A stretch of 64,000 nucleotides of DNA from assembly GCF_022532105.1 (NCBI RefSeq), contig NZ_CP092832.1, forward strand, positions 806,001-870,000. Reading direction: 5' to 3'. This document shows positions 16,341 to 26,662 of the stretch, piece by piece. The first letter of the stretch is position 1; each line of letters starts with the position of its first letter. Below the pieces are notes generated by a model. The model was not told the origin of the DNA. It saw only the letters and a program-made list of their open reading frames with translations, and did not search any database. The DNA is from Flavobacterium sp. HJ-32-4 (lineage in GTDB: Bacteria; Bacteroidota; Bacteroidia; Flavobacteriales; Flavobacteriaceae). The position numbers and the translations under genes are program-made.

Positions 16341-18412
16341 CATTGCAGATGATAGAGCAGGAAGTCGTAAAAGGCGGCAGTTGCTTCTGTAAAGCTCGCC
16401 GCGGTCGTACCTCCCCCGTTGTGGCCCGCGTTGCGATCGACCCTCAGGTATACCGGATTCTTCTGCCCGGGCCGGTTTTGCATCTTAGCCGCGAATTTAT
16501 ACGATTGAAAAGGAGGGACCCGTTCATCGTTTTCGGCCGTAATGATAAGCATGGTGGGATAGTTGACGTCTTCACGGATGTTGTGATAAGGGGAATACGC
16601 CATAACCTCGCGGTATCCTTTCTCATTTGAGATATCGCCGTATTCATCGACATGGAAGCGCCCTACCGAAAATTGATAAAAAAGCGGCATGTCGTATACA
16701 CCCACCCGCGGTACCGCCACCCGAAAAAGCTCGGGACGAAGCGTAACGGCGGCACCCACCAACAACCCACCCTGGGAGGCGCCCGTAATCGCCAGTTTGG
16801 ACGGCGACGTATACTTCTCGCGAATGAGGTACTCGGCCGCATCAATAAAGTCGTTGAAGGTGTTGATTTTGTTGGAACCCCGTCCTTTTTCATGCCACTC
16901 GGTGCCTTTGTCGCCATTGCCCCTGACTTCCGCAAAGGCATATACGCCCCCTTTCTCAAGGAAATACACCAGTCCGTTGTTGTAACGAGGGGTATGGATC
17001 TTGCCGAAGCTGCCGTACCCTTCCAGCAGTGTGGGGTTGGTTCCATCCAGTTTCATGCCGCGTTTGTGCACGATCGTGATGGGCACGTCTTCACCGTCGC
17101 GGCTTTTATACGTAATGTTCTTCGTTTCGAAATAATCAAACGGGAAAAGCGTTGGCTTGGCCTTCGTATAGCGGGAAACGAAAAGGTCGCTCGCGCCGGT
17201 TGTAAGGTTGAGGCGATAATTCTGTGCAGGAATGACATCAGAAGAAAACGTCACATATACTTCGTCTTTTTCATAGTCGTAAAAGGCAATCTCATAGTCC
17301 AGTCCGTAGGGAAGGTTGAACCGCCGGATGAACGTTCCGTTGTCGTGATATACACCCATATAAAACTGGCCATCCGCTTTATACTTGCATAAGATATAGT
17401 CTTTGAAAAAGGCGACGCTCACCAGCAGGTTCATATAGATCTGCGGGATAAGGATGCGTTCGCTTTTATCGACTACCGAAATCGTACGCAGGTCACCCCA
17501 TGGATATTGGTTGGACGAGCAGTATATTTTCCCTTTACGATAGGTCTTGAAGCGATAATCCTTCAGGTCTTTGTCGAATAGGGTAGGAACAAAAGGGGGC
17601 AGGGTAAGGTCGGCCAGATACAATCCTTTAATCGATTCGTCAGGATTCTCTACCAAAACCGCCAGGACATCCCCGTAGACCCTGAAACTGGAGATGTTTC
17701 CCGTACTCTCCTTCGTGTCATAAACCGTTTCATCCACCGCCTCCTCCGAGCCGAGCCGATGGTACATGAGCCGGAAGGTCGAATCGCGTTCCATGCCATT
17801 CGTATTGTCATTTCGCTTGTAGAAAAAACCGCTGTCGCCGTTCCAGGCTACCCCTGAGAATTTTACCTGATGGATGACGTCGTCCGGATCTTTACCGCCA
17901 TTCAAGGTCTTCAGCCGTATGACGCCGCGATCACCGCCCCCCGGATTTATGAGATACGCCAGGTATTGGTCGCCTTTTGAAGGATAAAAAGACTGGATGG
18001 GCGTTTCGGTGTCGCCCGTCACGTTAGAAGGATCCACTATAAGTTCGGGATCCGACTGTAGATTTCGTATCAGATAGAGTGAAGAAGGGCGATTGGCGGA
18101 GCTGCGGAAATAACCATACAGATAACGGCCTTTTTGGAACGGCAAGTAATACGTAGCCCGTTTGGCGTAGTCGAGGATGGCCTCTTTCGAAGAAACGGTC
18201 TTCCTGATTTCAGCGAAGTGGGCATCCGTAGCGGCATTTTCAGCCTCGACCCAAGCCAGGGTCTCGGGGCTATCCAGTGTTTCCAGCCAACGGTAGTTAT
18301 CCGTAAACGGAAGGCCGAAGTGTTCCTCAACAACAGGCAGTTTTTTGGCAACGGGAACTTGGGCGTAAAGGTTCAGGCAAAGCAACAAAGCGGCTGCGAC
18401 GAGTCGGTTCAT
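16340..18412 (-). CDS. Prolyl oligopeptidase family serine peptidase (S9)
   Basis: Secreted or periplasmic peptidase of 690 residues. A signal peptide (residues 1 to about 18, LLLCLNLYAQ) is followed by a seven-bladed propeller region and a C-terminal alpha/beta-hydrolase domain. The catalytic triad is visible: Ser in TGASQGGLLVG, Asp in TAENDERVPPFQ and His in DRNAGHNGGG. Length and motifs match prolyl endopeptidases, which cleave short peptides after proline. Stand-alone gene convergent with the ATP synthase operon and divergent from the TonB receptor gene. Confidence 0.92.
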   Translation of the reverse strand: MNRLVAAALLLCLNLYAQVPVAKKLPVVEEHFGLPFTDNYRWLETLDSPETLAWVEAENAATDAHFAEIRKTVSSKEAILDYAKRATYYLPFQKGRYLYGYFRSSANRPSSLYLIRNLQSDPELIVDPSNVTGDTETPIQSFYPSKGDQYLAYLINPGGGDRGVIRLKTLNGGKDPDDVIHQVKFSGVAWNGDSGFFYKRNDNTNGMERDSTFRLMYHRLGSEEAVDETVYDTKESTGNISSFRVYGDVLAVLVENPDESIKGLYLADLTLPPFVPTLFDKDLKDYRFKTYRKGKIYCSSNQYPWGDLRTISVVDKSERILIPQIYMNLLVSVAFFKDYILCKYKADGQFYMGVYHDNGTFIRRFNLPYGLDYEIAFYDYEKDEVYVTFSSDVIPAQNYRLNLTTGASDLFVSRYTKAKPTLFPFDYFETKNITYKSRDGEDVPITIVHKRGMKLDGTNPTLLEGYGSFGKIHTPRYNNGLVYFLEKGGVYAFAEVRGNGDKGTEWHEKGRGSNKINTFNDFIDAAEYLIREKYTSPSKLAITGASQGGLLVGAAVTLRPELFRVAVPRVGVYDMPLFYQFSVGRFHVDEYGDISNEKGYREVMAYSPYHNIREDVNYPTMLIITAENDERVPPFQSYKFAAKMQNRPGQKNPVYLRVDRNAGHNGGGTTAASFTEATAAFYDFLLYHLQ

Positions 18413-18428
18413 GAAGAGGGATATTTCG

Positions 18429-18436
18429 CAAATGTA
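18429..18436 (-). promoter_or_regulatory. Putative -7 box (TACATTTG) for the S9 peptidase
   Basis: Minus-strand TACATTTG 17 bases before the ATG at 18412. The 188-base divergent space also contains TAGTTTCG (18573-18580), one base off consensus, 20 bases before the TonB receptor start. Confidence 0.5.
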
Positions 18437-18600
18437 GAGAAAGTCCGATTTGTTTTTCGCAATACACCACCGCTTTACACTGGCATAAACTGCGTAACGA
18501 TTTAAAAGCGTTGTATTTACATTCGACCAAAAGTGTTAAAATTTAAGTAACCCTTAACACTTAAAGAACGGGTAGTTTCGCTACGTAAAATCGTATCGTT

Positions 18601-21525
18601 ATGAAGGTGAACACCTTTGTTGTTTGTTTGTTCTGGTCATTCTTCGCGTTCTCACAGACGGGCGCCATCAACGGAACCGTTCTCGACGAGGGGAACGGAA
18701 AACCCCTCCCGGGAGTAACCGTTGTATTAACTACCGGAAATCGCACAGCCATGTCGGACCTCGACGGGCATTTCTATTTTGACACGGTAGCGGTCGGATC
18801 CCACGACATCGCCTGCTCGTTCGTATCGTTTGCCCCCAAGACGGTTACAGGAGTAGAGGTGAAGAAAGGGGAGGTAACCGATCTTACTATTGTCATGTCG
18901 GGAAGCTCGGAAGAACTCCAGGAAGTGGTAGTGGTGTCTACGGCCAAAGCGCGCACCGAATCACTCAAATCGCTATTGACACTGCAGAAGAACAGTCCGT
19001 ATGTGTCTGACGGCATCTCCGCCGAAACCATCAAGCGCACACCCGACCGCAACGTGTCAGACGCCCTTCGTCGCATCAGCGGCGCCAGTGTCCAGCAAAA
19101 CCGGTTTATCGTCATACGCGGACTCAACGACCGCTACAACGCCAATATGATCAACGGAACGCCGCTTCCGAGTACCGAACCCGACCGGAAGGCTTTTTCG
19201 TTCGACATCTTCCCATCGAATATCGTCGACAACCTGATCATTGCCAAGACCGCTACGCCCGACCAACCGGGTGAGTTCGCCGGCGGTATCATCCAAATCA
19301 ATACAAAAGGAATACCCGACCGTAACTTCCAGTCGCTTTCCATCGGCAGCGGATACAACACCCAGACCACCGGCAAAGAACAACTCGATTATAAAGGAGG
19401 AAGTACCGATTGGCTAGGCATCGACGACGGAACCCGTGCGCTACCCTCACAGATTCCGGATTATTTCAACTTCCGCGACCTGACGGCCTCCGAACGCGCC
19501 GGGTACGCCCAGTATCTCGACAGTGACTGGAGCCTTCGCAAAAAGACCTTCGCCCCCAACATCAGCTTCCAGTATACGAATGCCCGACGGTTTTCCCTTT
19601 TCGGGAAACAGGCCGGGTTTCTATTGTCGGCGTCGTATAATAAAACCAACAACTTCTTCGAGACGATTCGCCGTGATTATGAAAATCCGGGACCCGAAGA
19701 ACCATCGTTGCTCTATGCCGATTTCCTCGACAGCAACTATGTGGAACAGTACCTGGTAGGTGGACTTTTGAACTTCACCCTGAAACTAAACGCAAACAAC
19801 AGTCTGAGCTTCAAGAATATTTATAGTATCAATTCCGATGACCGCGTCATCATCCGGTCAGGAACGCCCTTCCAGGCGACCGATGTCAACCCGCTGCAAC
19901 TCTACTCTTCCGTGCGATGGTTTACAGGCAACCGCATTTACTCCGGACAGCTCATCGGCGAGCACTTCTTTACCGCCGCCAAACAACGGCTGACGTGGTT
20001 GGTATCGTATAGCAATGTGCAGCGCGACATCCCCAACCTGCGCCGTAACATCTACACTTTTTATAAGGAAGTAACCGATCCGTCCAATCCGAATCCGGCC
20101 GACCTCCAGCCCGTTGCCAGCATCGCCGAAGGAAATGCCGGTGCCGACTATGGCGGCGGGATGTTCTTCTCAAAGAACAGCGAGAACGGCCTCAATGTCA
20201 AAGCCGATTTTTCCCAGCCGATAGGGAAGGAAGGCGAAATCAAAACCGGACTGTTCTTCCACAGGAGAGACCGCGACTTCTATGCCCGCCAGTTGCAGTA
20301 CAACAAACTCAACACCGGCACCGCCGTATTCGACGACAGCCTGCTGACCCTGCCGGATGCTACCATATTCAATCCGGGGAACATCGGCATCACTGGTCCG
20401 GGTACCGCCGGGTTCACCCTTTTCGACGGCAGTAAGTACTTCGACAGTTATACCGCATCTGCCGACCTCACCGCGTTTTACATGATGGCCGATAACCGCT
20501 GGAAGAAATTCCGGTTTATATATGGCGTCCGGATGGAATCCTACCGCCAGCAACTGACCACCCGGCTGACCGACACCGAATGGCTGCGGCAAAAAGAAAA
20601 CCAGGTCGACGTATTGCCATCGGCCAATGTGGTCTACGCGCTGACCGAGCAACAGAACCTCCGGTTGAGCTATTCACAAACCATCAACCGTCCGGAGTTC
20701 CGCGAATTGGCGCCTTTTGGGTTTTACGATTTTACCACCCAGTTCTTTACATCGGGTAACCCAGCACTCAGCATCGCGAACATCCAGAATTTCGACTTCC
20801 GGTACGAGATCTTCCCAGGACGCAACCAACTGTTCTCAGTGTCGGCTTTCTACAAAAAATTCCGCCGCCCCATCGAGTTGATCGCCGGTATCAATAATAA
20901 GGAAGTAAGTTATAAGAATGCCGAGTCGGCGCGCAATTTCGGTTTCGAGCTCGAATTCCGCACCGTCGTAGGCTCGTGGTTCGGCCGAGAGGAAGGCGGC
21001 TTCCTCAACGACCTTACCGTCTTCTCGAACCTGTCGATCATCGACTCGAAGGTAGACGTATCGAACCTGGCATCGGCCTCTGACGACCAAAAAGAGCGTC
21101 CGATGCAAGGGCAGTCACCCTACGTTTTCAACGCCGGGCTCCAATATGCCAACGAAAGCTCCGGATGGATCGTGTCTGTCAACGTCAACCGCGTCGGAAA
21201 CCGGATCGCGGTTGTAGGCAATACTGAAGCCGAGCCCGACCTGTGGGAGAAGAGCCGCACCCTGCTTGACGCCCAGTTGGCGAAGCGCTTTCTCGGCAAT
21301 AAGCTGGAAATCAAATGTAATATCCAGAACCTGCTTGACCAGGACCTGATTTTCTACCAGAACAAAACCGGAGGGAAAAATGTCACCGGCATCAGTGCGC
21401 TGGCCAATGGGATTTTTACCGGAGATAAACAGAATGCCGACGGGTACCAGGAAGGCGTTGATGACCTTGTGTGGTCGTCGCGGTTCGGTAGTACGTTCTC
21501 CCTCAGCGTGCTTTACAATTTTTAA
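18601..21525 (+). CDS. TonB-dependent outer-membrane receptor with CarboxypepD_reg domain
   Basis: Outer-membrane importer of 974 residues. Signal peptide (about 1-19), then a carboxypeptidase-regulatory-like domain (INGTVLDEGNGKPLPGVTVV through about 105), a plug domain (roughly 115-240, with VSDALRRISGASVQQNRF and the conserved IVIRGLNDRYN) and a 22-strand barrel ending in the typical aromatic terminus SVLYNF. No SusD partner follows; instead the next gene is a large T9SS-sorted surface protein, so the pair may act together in uptake of an unknown ligand. The ligand cannot be deduced from sequence. Confidence 0.9.
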   Translation: MKVNTFVVCLFWSFFAFSQTGAINGTVLDEGNGKPLPGVTVVLTTGNRTAMSDLDGHFYFDTVAVGSHDIACSFVSFAPKTVTGVEVKKGEVTDLTIVMSGSSEELQEVVVVSTAKARTESLKSLLTLQKNSPYVSDGISAETIKRTPDRNVSDALRRISGASVQQNRFIVIRGLNDRYNANMINGTPLPSTEPDRKAFSFDIFPSNIVDNLIIAKTATPDQPGEFAGGIIQINTKGIPDRNFQSLSIGSGYNTQTTGKEQLDYKGGSTDWLGIDDGTRALPSQIPDYFNFRDLTASERAGYAQYLDSDWSLRKKTFAPNISFQYTNARRFSLFGKQAGFLLSASYNKTNNFFETIRRDYENPGPEEPSLLYADFLDSNYVEQYLVGGLLNFTLKLNANNSLSFKNIYSINSDDRVIIRSGTPFQATDVNPLQLYSSVRWFTGNRIYSGQLIGEHFFTAAKQRLTWLVSYSNVQRDIPNLRRNIYTFYKEVTDPSNPNPADLQPVASIAEGNAGADYGGGMFFSKNSENGLNVKADFSQPIGKEGEIKTGLFFHRRDRDFYARQLQYNKLNTGTAVFDDSLLTLPDATIFNPGNIGITGPGTAGFTLFDGSKYFDSYTASADLTAFYMMADNRWKKFRFIYGVRMESYRQQLTTRLTDTEWLRQKENQVDVLPSANVVYALTEQQNLRLSYSQTINRPEFRELAPFGFYDFTTQFFTSGNPALSIANIQNFDFRYEIFPGRNQLFSVSAFYKKFRRPIELIAGINNKEVSYKNAESARNFGFELEFRTVVGSWFGREEGGFLNDLTVFSNLSIIDSKVDVSNLASASDDQKERPMQGQSPYVFNAGLQYANESSGWIVSVNVNRVGNRIAVVGNTEAEPDLWEKSRTLLDAQLAKRFLGNKLEIKCNIQNLLDQDLIFYQNKTGGKNVTGISALANGIFTGDKQNADGYQEGVDDLVWSSRFGSTFSLSVLYNF

Positions 21526-21540
21526 TTACAATTACGTAAC

Positions 21541-21557
21541 ATATTGATAATCAATAT
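21541..21557. promoter_or_regulatory. Palindrome ATATTGATAATCAATAT upstream of the T9SS cargo gene
   Basis: Two perfect 8-base arms around a central A in the AT-rich 100-base spacer after the TonB receptor gene. It lies just upstream of a TACCTTCG (21585-21592) -7-like box, a position suited to a dimeric regulator. Candidate operator only. Confidence 0.35.
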
Positions 21558-21584
21558 AATATAATAAAAAGTAAACACATTTTC

Positions 21585-21592
21585 TACCTTCG
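21585..21592 (+). promoter_or_regulatory. Putative -7 box (TACCTTCG) for the T9SS cargo gene
   Basis: One mismatch to TAnnTTTG, 33 bases before the ATG at 21626. It suggests the secreted protein has its own promoter in addition to read-through from the receptor gene. Confidence 0.4.
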
Positions 21593-21625
21593 TTTCAATC
21601 CTTTAACATCAAAAAAACACAACAA

Positions 21626-24600
21626 ATGAAAAAACTCAGCGTGCTCATGATGCTCCTTTTGGGAGTCGTTGGTTCGGCCCAGATCGTACCAACTTCCTAT
21701 CAGGGAGCTTTTGCACCAGCCCCCGCTGCCATGTGGACGGACGGCTGGACGAATTTCGATCCACAAAACACCGCCTACCCATCGGCGACGGTAACGGTCA
21801 ACACGGCCATCACCACCAACACCACCTGGACGTCAGGCAACACCTACCTCTTGTCAGGATTGGTGTATGTAAAGAACAACGCCACGCTTACTATTCAGCC
21901 AGGTGTAAAAATCCTTGGCGATAACAGCGGTTCTGCCCTTGTGATCACACGTGGCGCGAAATTGATGGCAGTCGGAACGGCTGCGGCTCCGATCGTATTC
22001 ACATCCGATAAGCCTGTCGGCCAACGCGCTAAAGGCGATTGGGGAGGCATCATCCTATTGGGTAAAAGCCAGTTCAACCTGAACGGAGGCGAGAATTACA
22101 TCGAAGGGATTACCAACTCTCCCGACACACAATACGGCGGCGGCGCGTCTCCTATCCTTAACGATAACTCCGGTACGCTGAAGTATGTGCGTATCGAATT
22201 CGGAGGATACGTATTCGCCCCAAACAACGAAATCAACGGCCTGACTATGGGAGCGGTCGGTAGCGGTACCACCATCGACTACGTGCAGGTATCGTTCACC
22301 AACGACGACGCTTTCGAATGGTTCGGCGGAACGGTTGACTGTAAGCACCTTGTGGCCTATCGCAACCTTGACGACGACTTCGATACCGATAACGGCTACA
22401 GCGGCCGCGTTCAGTTCGGGTTGGCGATCCGCGACCCACAAATATCCGACGCTCCGGCTGTTTCCACATCAGAAGGTTTTGAGTCTGACAACAACGCGGC
22501 CGGTTCAGAAGTGTCGCCTTACACCAGCGCCATCTTTACCAACATGACCATGGTCGGACCGTCGTACCGTCAGACACTGCCAAACGGAGGCACACTGGCC
22601 ACCGGCTACAAGCGTGCGGCCCGTATCCGTCGTGCATCCCGCCTGAAAATCTACAACTCCATTTTCATGGATTATCCGGAAGGCCTTCACGTTGACGGCG
22701 TCGGATCTGAAACAGCGGCCCTTAACGGCACGCTTCGTTGGAACAACAACATCCTGGCCGGTATCACCAATACCACCAAAGTATTGCAGGTCAACACATC
22801 CGGAAACAACCCATCGTTCAACATCAGCACCTGGTATGCGGCCAACGGCAACACCACACTGGCGACGAGCAGCGGGCTGCTTACGGCTCCGTATAACACG
22901 TCGAATGCGACGGTATATACCGGACTCGACTACCGTCCGGCTTCACAAAGTGTAATTAATGGTGCCAGCTTCACCGATTCGTATTTCAACGGTATCCTCA
23001 ATCCGATTGCCACTACCAAACTGAAATCATCACAATGTGGCATCACCATCAGTACGTTGACGACACAGTTGTATGCTACCGCCGTAGCGGGTGCACAGGC
23101 CTACCGTTTCCAGGTAACCAATGGTGCTACCGTACGTGAGTACACCCCAGCCAATGCCGGGGAAGCCTTTTTCAACCTGAACCTTCTCCAGGGAGGTGCT
23201 GCGTATGGTGTAGCCTACTCCGTAAAAGTCGCCATCAAAGTAGAAGGCGTATGGGGTAACTATGGCGATGCCTGTATCGTAACGACGCCGGCCGCTTCAC
23301 CGCTTACCAAACTGAAAACCGCACTGTGTGGTGTCACCATACCGACCCTCGGAACACTGTTGTCAGCCAATTCCGTAACCGGCGTATCAGGTTACCGTTT
23401 TGAGATCACCAATGGGACCAACATACAAACGTTTATCCCGGCGGCAGGTTCAAATACCTTTGCCCTGACCCAATTGCCAGGCGGAGGCGCTTTCTCTACC
23501 ACCTACTCGATCCGCGTAGCCACCCTGGTGAACGGCGTATGGGGTGCATATGGTGATGCTTGTACTGTCACTACACCATCTGCCGCTACAAAAGTAATGG
23601 CATCACAGTGTGGCACGACGATTCCGGCACTCAACACTCCGATTTATGCCGATGAAGTAACCGGTGCTACCGACTACAAATTCGAAGTGACACTTGCAGG
23701 AAATGTTCGTTTCCGTGAGAACAATGTTCGCTACTTCAACCTGACACAACTTACAGGCGGAGCAGCTTATGGCGCGACCTACAGTATCCGCGTGGCAGCA
23801 AAACTCAACGGGGTGTACCAAGACTTCGGTCCGGCTTGTAACATCACGACGACGACAAACATCCCGCCAACAAAACTGAAAGTGGCCTCCTGCGGTGTAA
23901 CACTTCCAGCACTTGGAACAGCGATCAACGCCACACCGGTTCCATCTGTAGAAGGCTATAAATTCGAAGTGACCAACGGTTCAAACGTACGCACACTTGA
24001 AACAATAGACGCGACATTTAACCTTACGCAATTGAGCGGCGGCGCAACCTATGCGACTACCTATTCTATCCGTGTAGCGGTTAAATTCAATGGTACCTAC
24101 GGTGCTTATGGCGACGCCTGTACCGTAACGACTCCGGCTACCGCCCCTACGACGTCGTTGCAAACTGCAACCTGTGGCGCGACACTCGCGGCCGTCAACT
24201 CTGTATTATATGCCAACTCATTGGCCGGCGCCCAGATGTATCGTTTTGAGGTGACCAACGGAGCCCTTATTCGTACGGTCGACAAAACAAACTACTATTT
24301 CAAACTGACCGACTTGTCAGGAGAAGCCATCAAATATGGCACTACCTACAGCGTTCGGGTAGCCGTAATGACCAACGGCACCTGGGGTGTATACGGTTCT
24401 TCCTGCAATGTCACGACACCGGCTGTTGCGCCACTTACCACACTTAAGAGCACGCAATGTGGCGTAACACTGGCCGCCTTCAACACCCTGATCTATGCGA
24501 ACACCGTATTGAACGTTGATGCATACCGATATGAAGTAACCAACGGCGCTACGGTTCGCACCATCGATAAACCGGCTGCCAGCTATTTCTTCAGGCTGAC

Positions 24601-25009
24601 CGACCTGGGTGGCGAACCTATCACAGCCAACACCGTGTATTCTGTTCGTGTAGCCACTTCGGTGAACGGTACCTTCGGGGCCTACGGATCGGCCTGTACG
24701 GTAACCACACCGGCTACGGGTCGTTTCGAGCAGGAAGAAGAGGTAACAGAAGTACGTCCAACGGAGGCGACATTGGTTGCCTATCCGAATCCGTTTACGA
24801 GCGCCTTCCAGATCAAACTGGACAGCGAGTCGGATGAGAAAGTAGAAATCGTGGTTTTTGATATGTCAGGCGTTGTAGTAGATACCATCAGCACCACCAA
24901 AGAGCGACTGTCAGAATTGACACTCGGCGACCGCTACCGCAATGGCGTTTATAACGCAATCCTTACCCAGGGACAATTTGTGAAGCGCTTCCGCCTGATC
25001 AAGCAGTAG
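21626..25009 (+). CDS. Secreted repeat protein with T9SS type A sorting domain
   Basis: Large surface or secreted protein of 1127 residues. Signal peptide about 1-19 (LLLGVVGSAQ). Residues about 50-455 form a beta-rich domain with GDWGGIILLGKSQFNLNG and GTTIDYVQVSFTNDDAFEWF, a family common in Bacteroidota secreted proteins and probably a beta helix. Residues about 463-1031 are six tandem copies of a roughly 95-residue module, each with the pattern K-x5-CG, then YRFEVTNG, then YS(I/V)RVA, then YG-x2-C-x-VTTP, so each module has two conserved cysteines. The last 80 residues (ATLVAYPNPFTSAFQIKL to FVKRFRLIKQ) are a type A T9SS sorting domain, which directs export across the outer membrane. The function of the N-terminal domain is unknown to me; pairing with the TonB receptor suggests a role in nutrient capture. 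Confidence 0.85.
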   Translation: MKKLSVLMMLLLGVVGSAQIVPTSYQGAFAPAPAAMWTDGWTNFDPQNTAYPSATVTVNTAITTNTTWTSGNTYLLSGLVYVKNNATLTIQPGVKILGDNSGSALVITRGAKLMAVGTAAAPIVFTSDKPVGQRAKGDWGGIILLGKSQFNLNGGENYIEGITNSPDTQYGGGASPILNDNSGTLKYVRIEFGGYVFAPNNEINGLTMGAVGSGTTIDYVQVSFTNDDAFEWFGGTVDCKHLVAYRNLDDDFDTDNGYSGRVQFGLAIRDPQISDAPAVSTSEGFESDNNAAGSEVSPYTSAIFTNMTMVGPSYRQTLPNGGTLATGYKRAARIRRASRLKIYNSIFMDYPEGLHVDGVGSETAALNGTLRWNNNILAGITNTTKVLQVNTSGNNPSFNISTWYAANGNTTLATSSGLLTAPYNTSNATVYTGLDYRPASQSVINGASFTDSYFNGILNPIATTKLKSSQCGITISTLTTQLYATAVAGAQAYRFQVTNGATVREYTPANAGEAFFNLNLLQGGAAYGVAYSVKVAIKVEGVWGNYGDACIVTTPAASPLTKLKTALCGVTIPTLGTLLSANSVTGVSGYRFEITNGTNIQTFIPAAGSNTFALTQLPGGGAFSTTYSIRVATLVNGVWGAYGDACTVTTPSAATKVMASQCGTTIPALNTPIYADEVTGATDYKFEVTLAGNVRFRENNVRYFNLTQLTGGAAYGATYSIRVAAKLNGVYQDFGPACNITTTTNIPPTKLKVASCGVTLPALGTAINATPVPSVEGYKFEVTNGSNVRTLETIDATFNLTQLSGGATYATTYSIRVAVKFNGTYGAYGDACTVTTPATAPTTSLQTATCGATLAAVNSVLYANSLAGAQMYRFEVTNGALIRTVDKTNYYFKLTDLSGEAIKYGTTYSVRVAVMTNGTWGVYGSSCNVTTPAVAPLTTLKSTQCGVTLAAFNTLIYANTVLNVDAYRYEVTNGATVRTIDKPAASYFFRLTDLGGEPITANTVYSVRVATSVNGTFGAYGSACTVTTPATGRFEQEEEVTEVRPTEATLVAYPNPFTSAFQIKLDSESDEKVEIVVFDMSGVVVDTISTTKERLSELTLGDRYRNGVYNAILTQGQFVKRFRLIKQ
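23012..24718 (+). repeat. Six in-frame ~285 bp coding repeats
   Basis: Six tandem protein modules of about 95 residues encoded in the T9SS cargo gene. The DNA copies have diverged well beyond the conserved protein pattern, so this is an old domain multiplication rather than a recent slippage array. Confidence 0.85.
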
Positions 25010-25030
25010 TCCTCCTGTTGCTACTTTAAA

Positions 25031-25066
25031 AAACCCGTGGGATGTCCTCCCGCGGGTTTCCTTTTT
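25031..25066 (+). terminator. Intrinsic terminator after the T9SS cargo gene
   Basis: AAACCCGTGGGA (25031-25042) pairs with TCCCGCGGGTTT (25048-25059) with one G-T wobble, followed by a CCTTTTTG tail. It ends the receptor/cargo transcription unit and insulates the flippase operon. Confidence 0.88.
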
Positions 25067-25102
25067 GTAGGCCCTGAGCCCTTCCACCAAAGCCGAATTC
25101 CG

Positions 25103-25110
25103 TACTTTTG
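25103..25110 (+). promoter_or_regulatory. Putative -7 box (TACTTTTG) for the flippase-dut operon
   Basis: Perfect TAnnTTTG match 17 bases before the GTG at 25127. Together with the upstream terminator it rules out longer 5' readings of the flippase gene. Confidence 0.6.
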
Positions 25111-25126
25111 CCGAAACGCAGAATCG

Positions 25127-26662
25127 GTGGGACTATACAAGAAACTCTTCCAGCAAACGGCCATTTATGGGATGGCAGCCGTATTGCCCAAGATTTTCTC
25201 GTTCCTGCTGGTGCCGCTCTACACCGATGCCCTTCACAACAAAGGCGATTATGGGCGCGTGTCGGTACTCTTCTCCTGGATGATCTTTTTCAACGTGCTG
25301 CTTGCCTACGGTATGGAAACGGCGTTTTTCCGTTTTTACAACCGCGAGAAAGACCGGCAACAGGTAGTGGAAACCGCGATGGTGTCGTTGGTATGGACGT
25401 CGTTCGCCTTTCTCTTCACCGCATTGTTGTTCCGCGAACAATTGGCAGTGTGGGCGGGGGTGGATGTCGAATACGTCACCTACCTCGTCTGGATCCTGTT
25501 GCTTGATGCGCTCGTCATCATCCCCTTTTCGAAACTCCGCGCACAGCAACGCCCCATCCGCTACGCCGTCATCAAAGTCGGGAACGTATTGGTCAACCTC
25601 GTACTCAATGTCTTCTTCCTGATCTACCTGCCCAAACTGGCGGCTCACGACCCGGGAGGCTTCTTTGATTCCATTTACTATTCGAATTTCCAGGTCGGAT
25701 ACATCATCATCTCCAATGTCGTAGCCAGCCTGCTCACCCTGCTGGCCTTCGCCCCCGACTACCTCCGCATGCGCTGGCATTTCGATTGGGCGCTGTGGAA
25801 GAAAATGCTGCAATACAGCCTTCCCGTCATGGTAGCCGGCGTCGCGTTTGCGATCAACGAACAATTCGATAAAATCCTCCTGCAGAAGTTACTTCCGCTG
25901 TCGCCCGAAAAAGCAGAAGAACAGGTTGGTATCTATTCTGCCTGCTACAAGATTGGCCTTTTCATGGTGCTTTTCCGAACGGCTTATACGCTGGGCATCG
26001 AACCCTTCTTTTTCAGCCATGCCGACAAAGAGAACGCGGCCAACACCTACGCCACGATCACCCGCTATTTTGTCATCTTTGGCTCGTTCATCCAATTGGC
26101 GGTGATTGTGTTCGCCGACGTCCTCAAACAGATCATGCTGCGCGATGACGTCTACTGGGAAGGGATGAAGGTCGTGCCGCTCATCATCTTCGCAAACTTC
26201 TTCCTCGGCATTTACACCAACCTGTCGGTCTGGTACAAACTCATCGACAAAACGTACATCGGCGCGCTGATTTCGCTCGTGGGAGCCGTTGTTACCCTGC
26301 TGTTGAATTTCTGGCTCATCCCGCTCGACGGGCCCTTCGGAGGCTACTATGGATCCGCCATTGCTACCATCGGCGCCTACGGCAGTATGATGCTGATTTC
26401 CTACCTGATGGGACAACGGTATTATCCCGTGCCCTACGATAAAAAGCGGATCGGCGGCTACCTCACCCTTTCGATTGTCTTCTCGGTGGTGTATTTTTAC
26501 CGTTTCCGGGAAAATTACCTGGTAGGAGGCGCGTTGCTACTCGCCTTCCTCGGCGTCATTTTTATCGCCGAAAAAGACGCAATCCGCCAGGTGCTGCAAC
26601 GCCGTGAAAAACCACAGTCCCCCGTTTCAGGTGGGCCTGATAATGAAAACCAACTCGTATGA
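25127..26662 (+). CDS. Polysaccharide flippase (Wzx/MATE-like)
   Basis: Integral membrane protein of 511 residues from GTG 25127, with about 12-14 hydrophobic segments. The start [25 protein letters not shown] is typical of O-antigen/polysaccharide flippases of the MOP superfamily, which turn lipid-linked glycans across the inner membrane. The frame stays open 90 bases further upstream, but that stretch contains the terminator stem and the -7 box and is not coding. The gene overlaps dut by four bases (ATGA). Confidence 0.85.
   Translation: MGLYKKLFQQTAIYGMAAVLPKIFSFLLVPLYTDALHNKGDYGRVSVLFSWMIFFNVLLAYGMETAFFRFYNREKDRQQVVETAMVSLVWTSFAFLFTALLFREQLAVWAGVDVEYVTYLVWILLLDALVIIPFSKLRAQQRPIRYAVIKVGNVLVNLVLNVFFLIYLPKLAAHDPGGFFDSIYYSNFQVGYIIISNVVASLLTLLAFAPDYLRMRWHFDWALWKKMLQYSLPVMVAGVAFAINEQFDKILLQKLLPLSPEKAEEQVGIYSACYKIGLFMVLFRTAYTLGIEPFFFSHADKENAANTYATITRYFVIFGSFIQLAVIVFADVLKQIMLRDDVYWEGMKVVPLIIFANFFLGIYTNLSVWYKLIDKTYIGALISLVGAVVTLLLNFWLIPLDGPFGGYYGSAIATIGAYGSMMLISYLMGQRYYPVPYDKKRIGGYLTLSIVFSVVYFYRFRENYLVGGALLLAFLGVIFIAEKDAIRQVLQRREKPQSPVSGGPDNENQLV

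Noticed and set aside
25037..25126. N-terminal extension of the flippase
   Set aside because: The stretch contains the terminator of the preceding gene and the -7 box of this one; GTG 25127 fits the family start.
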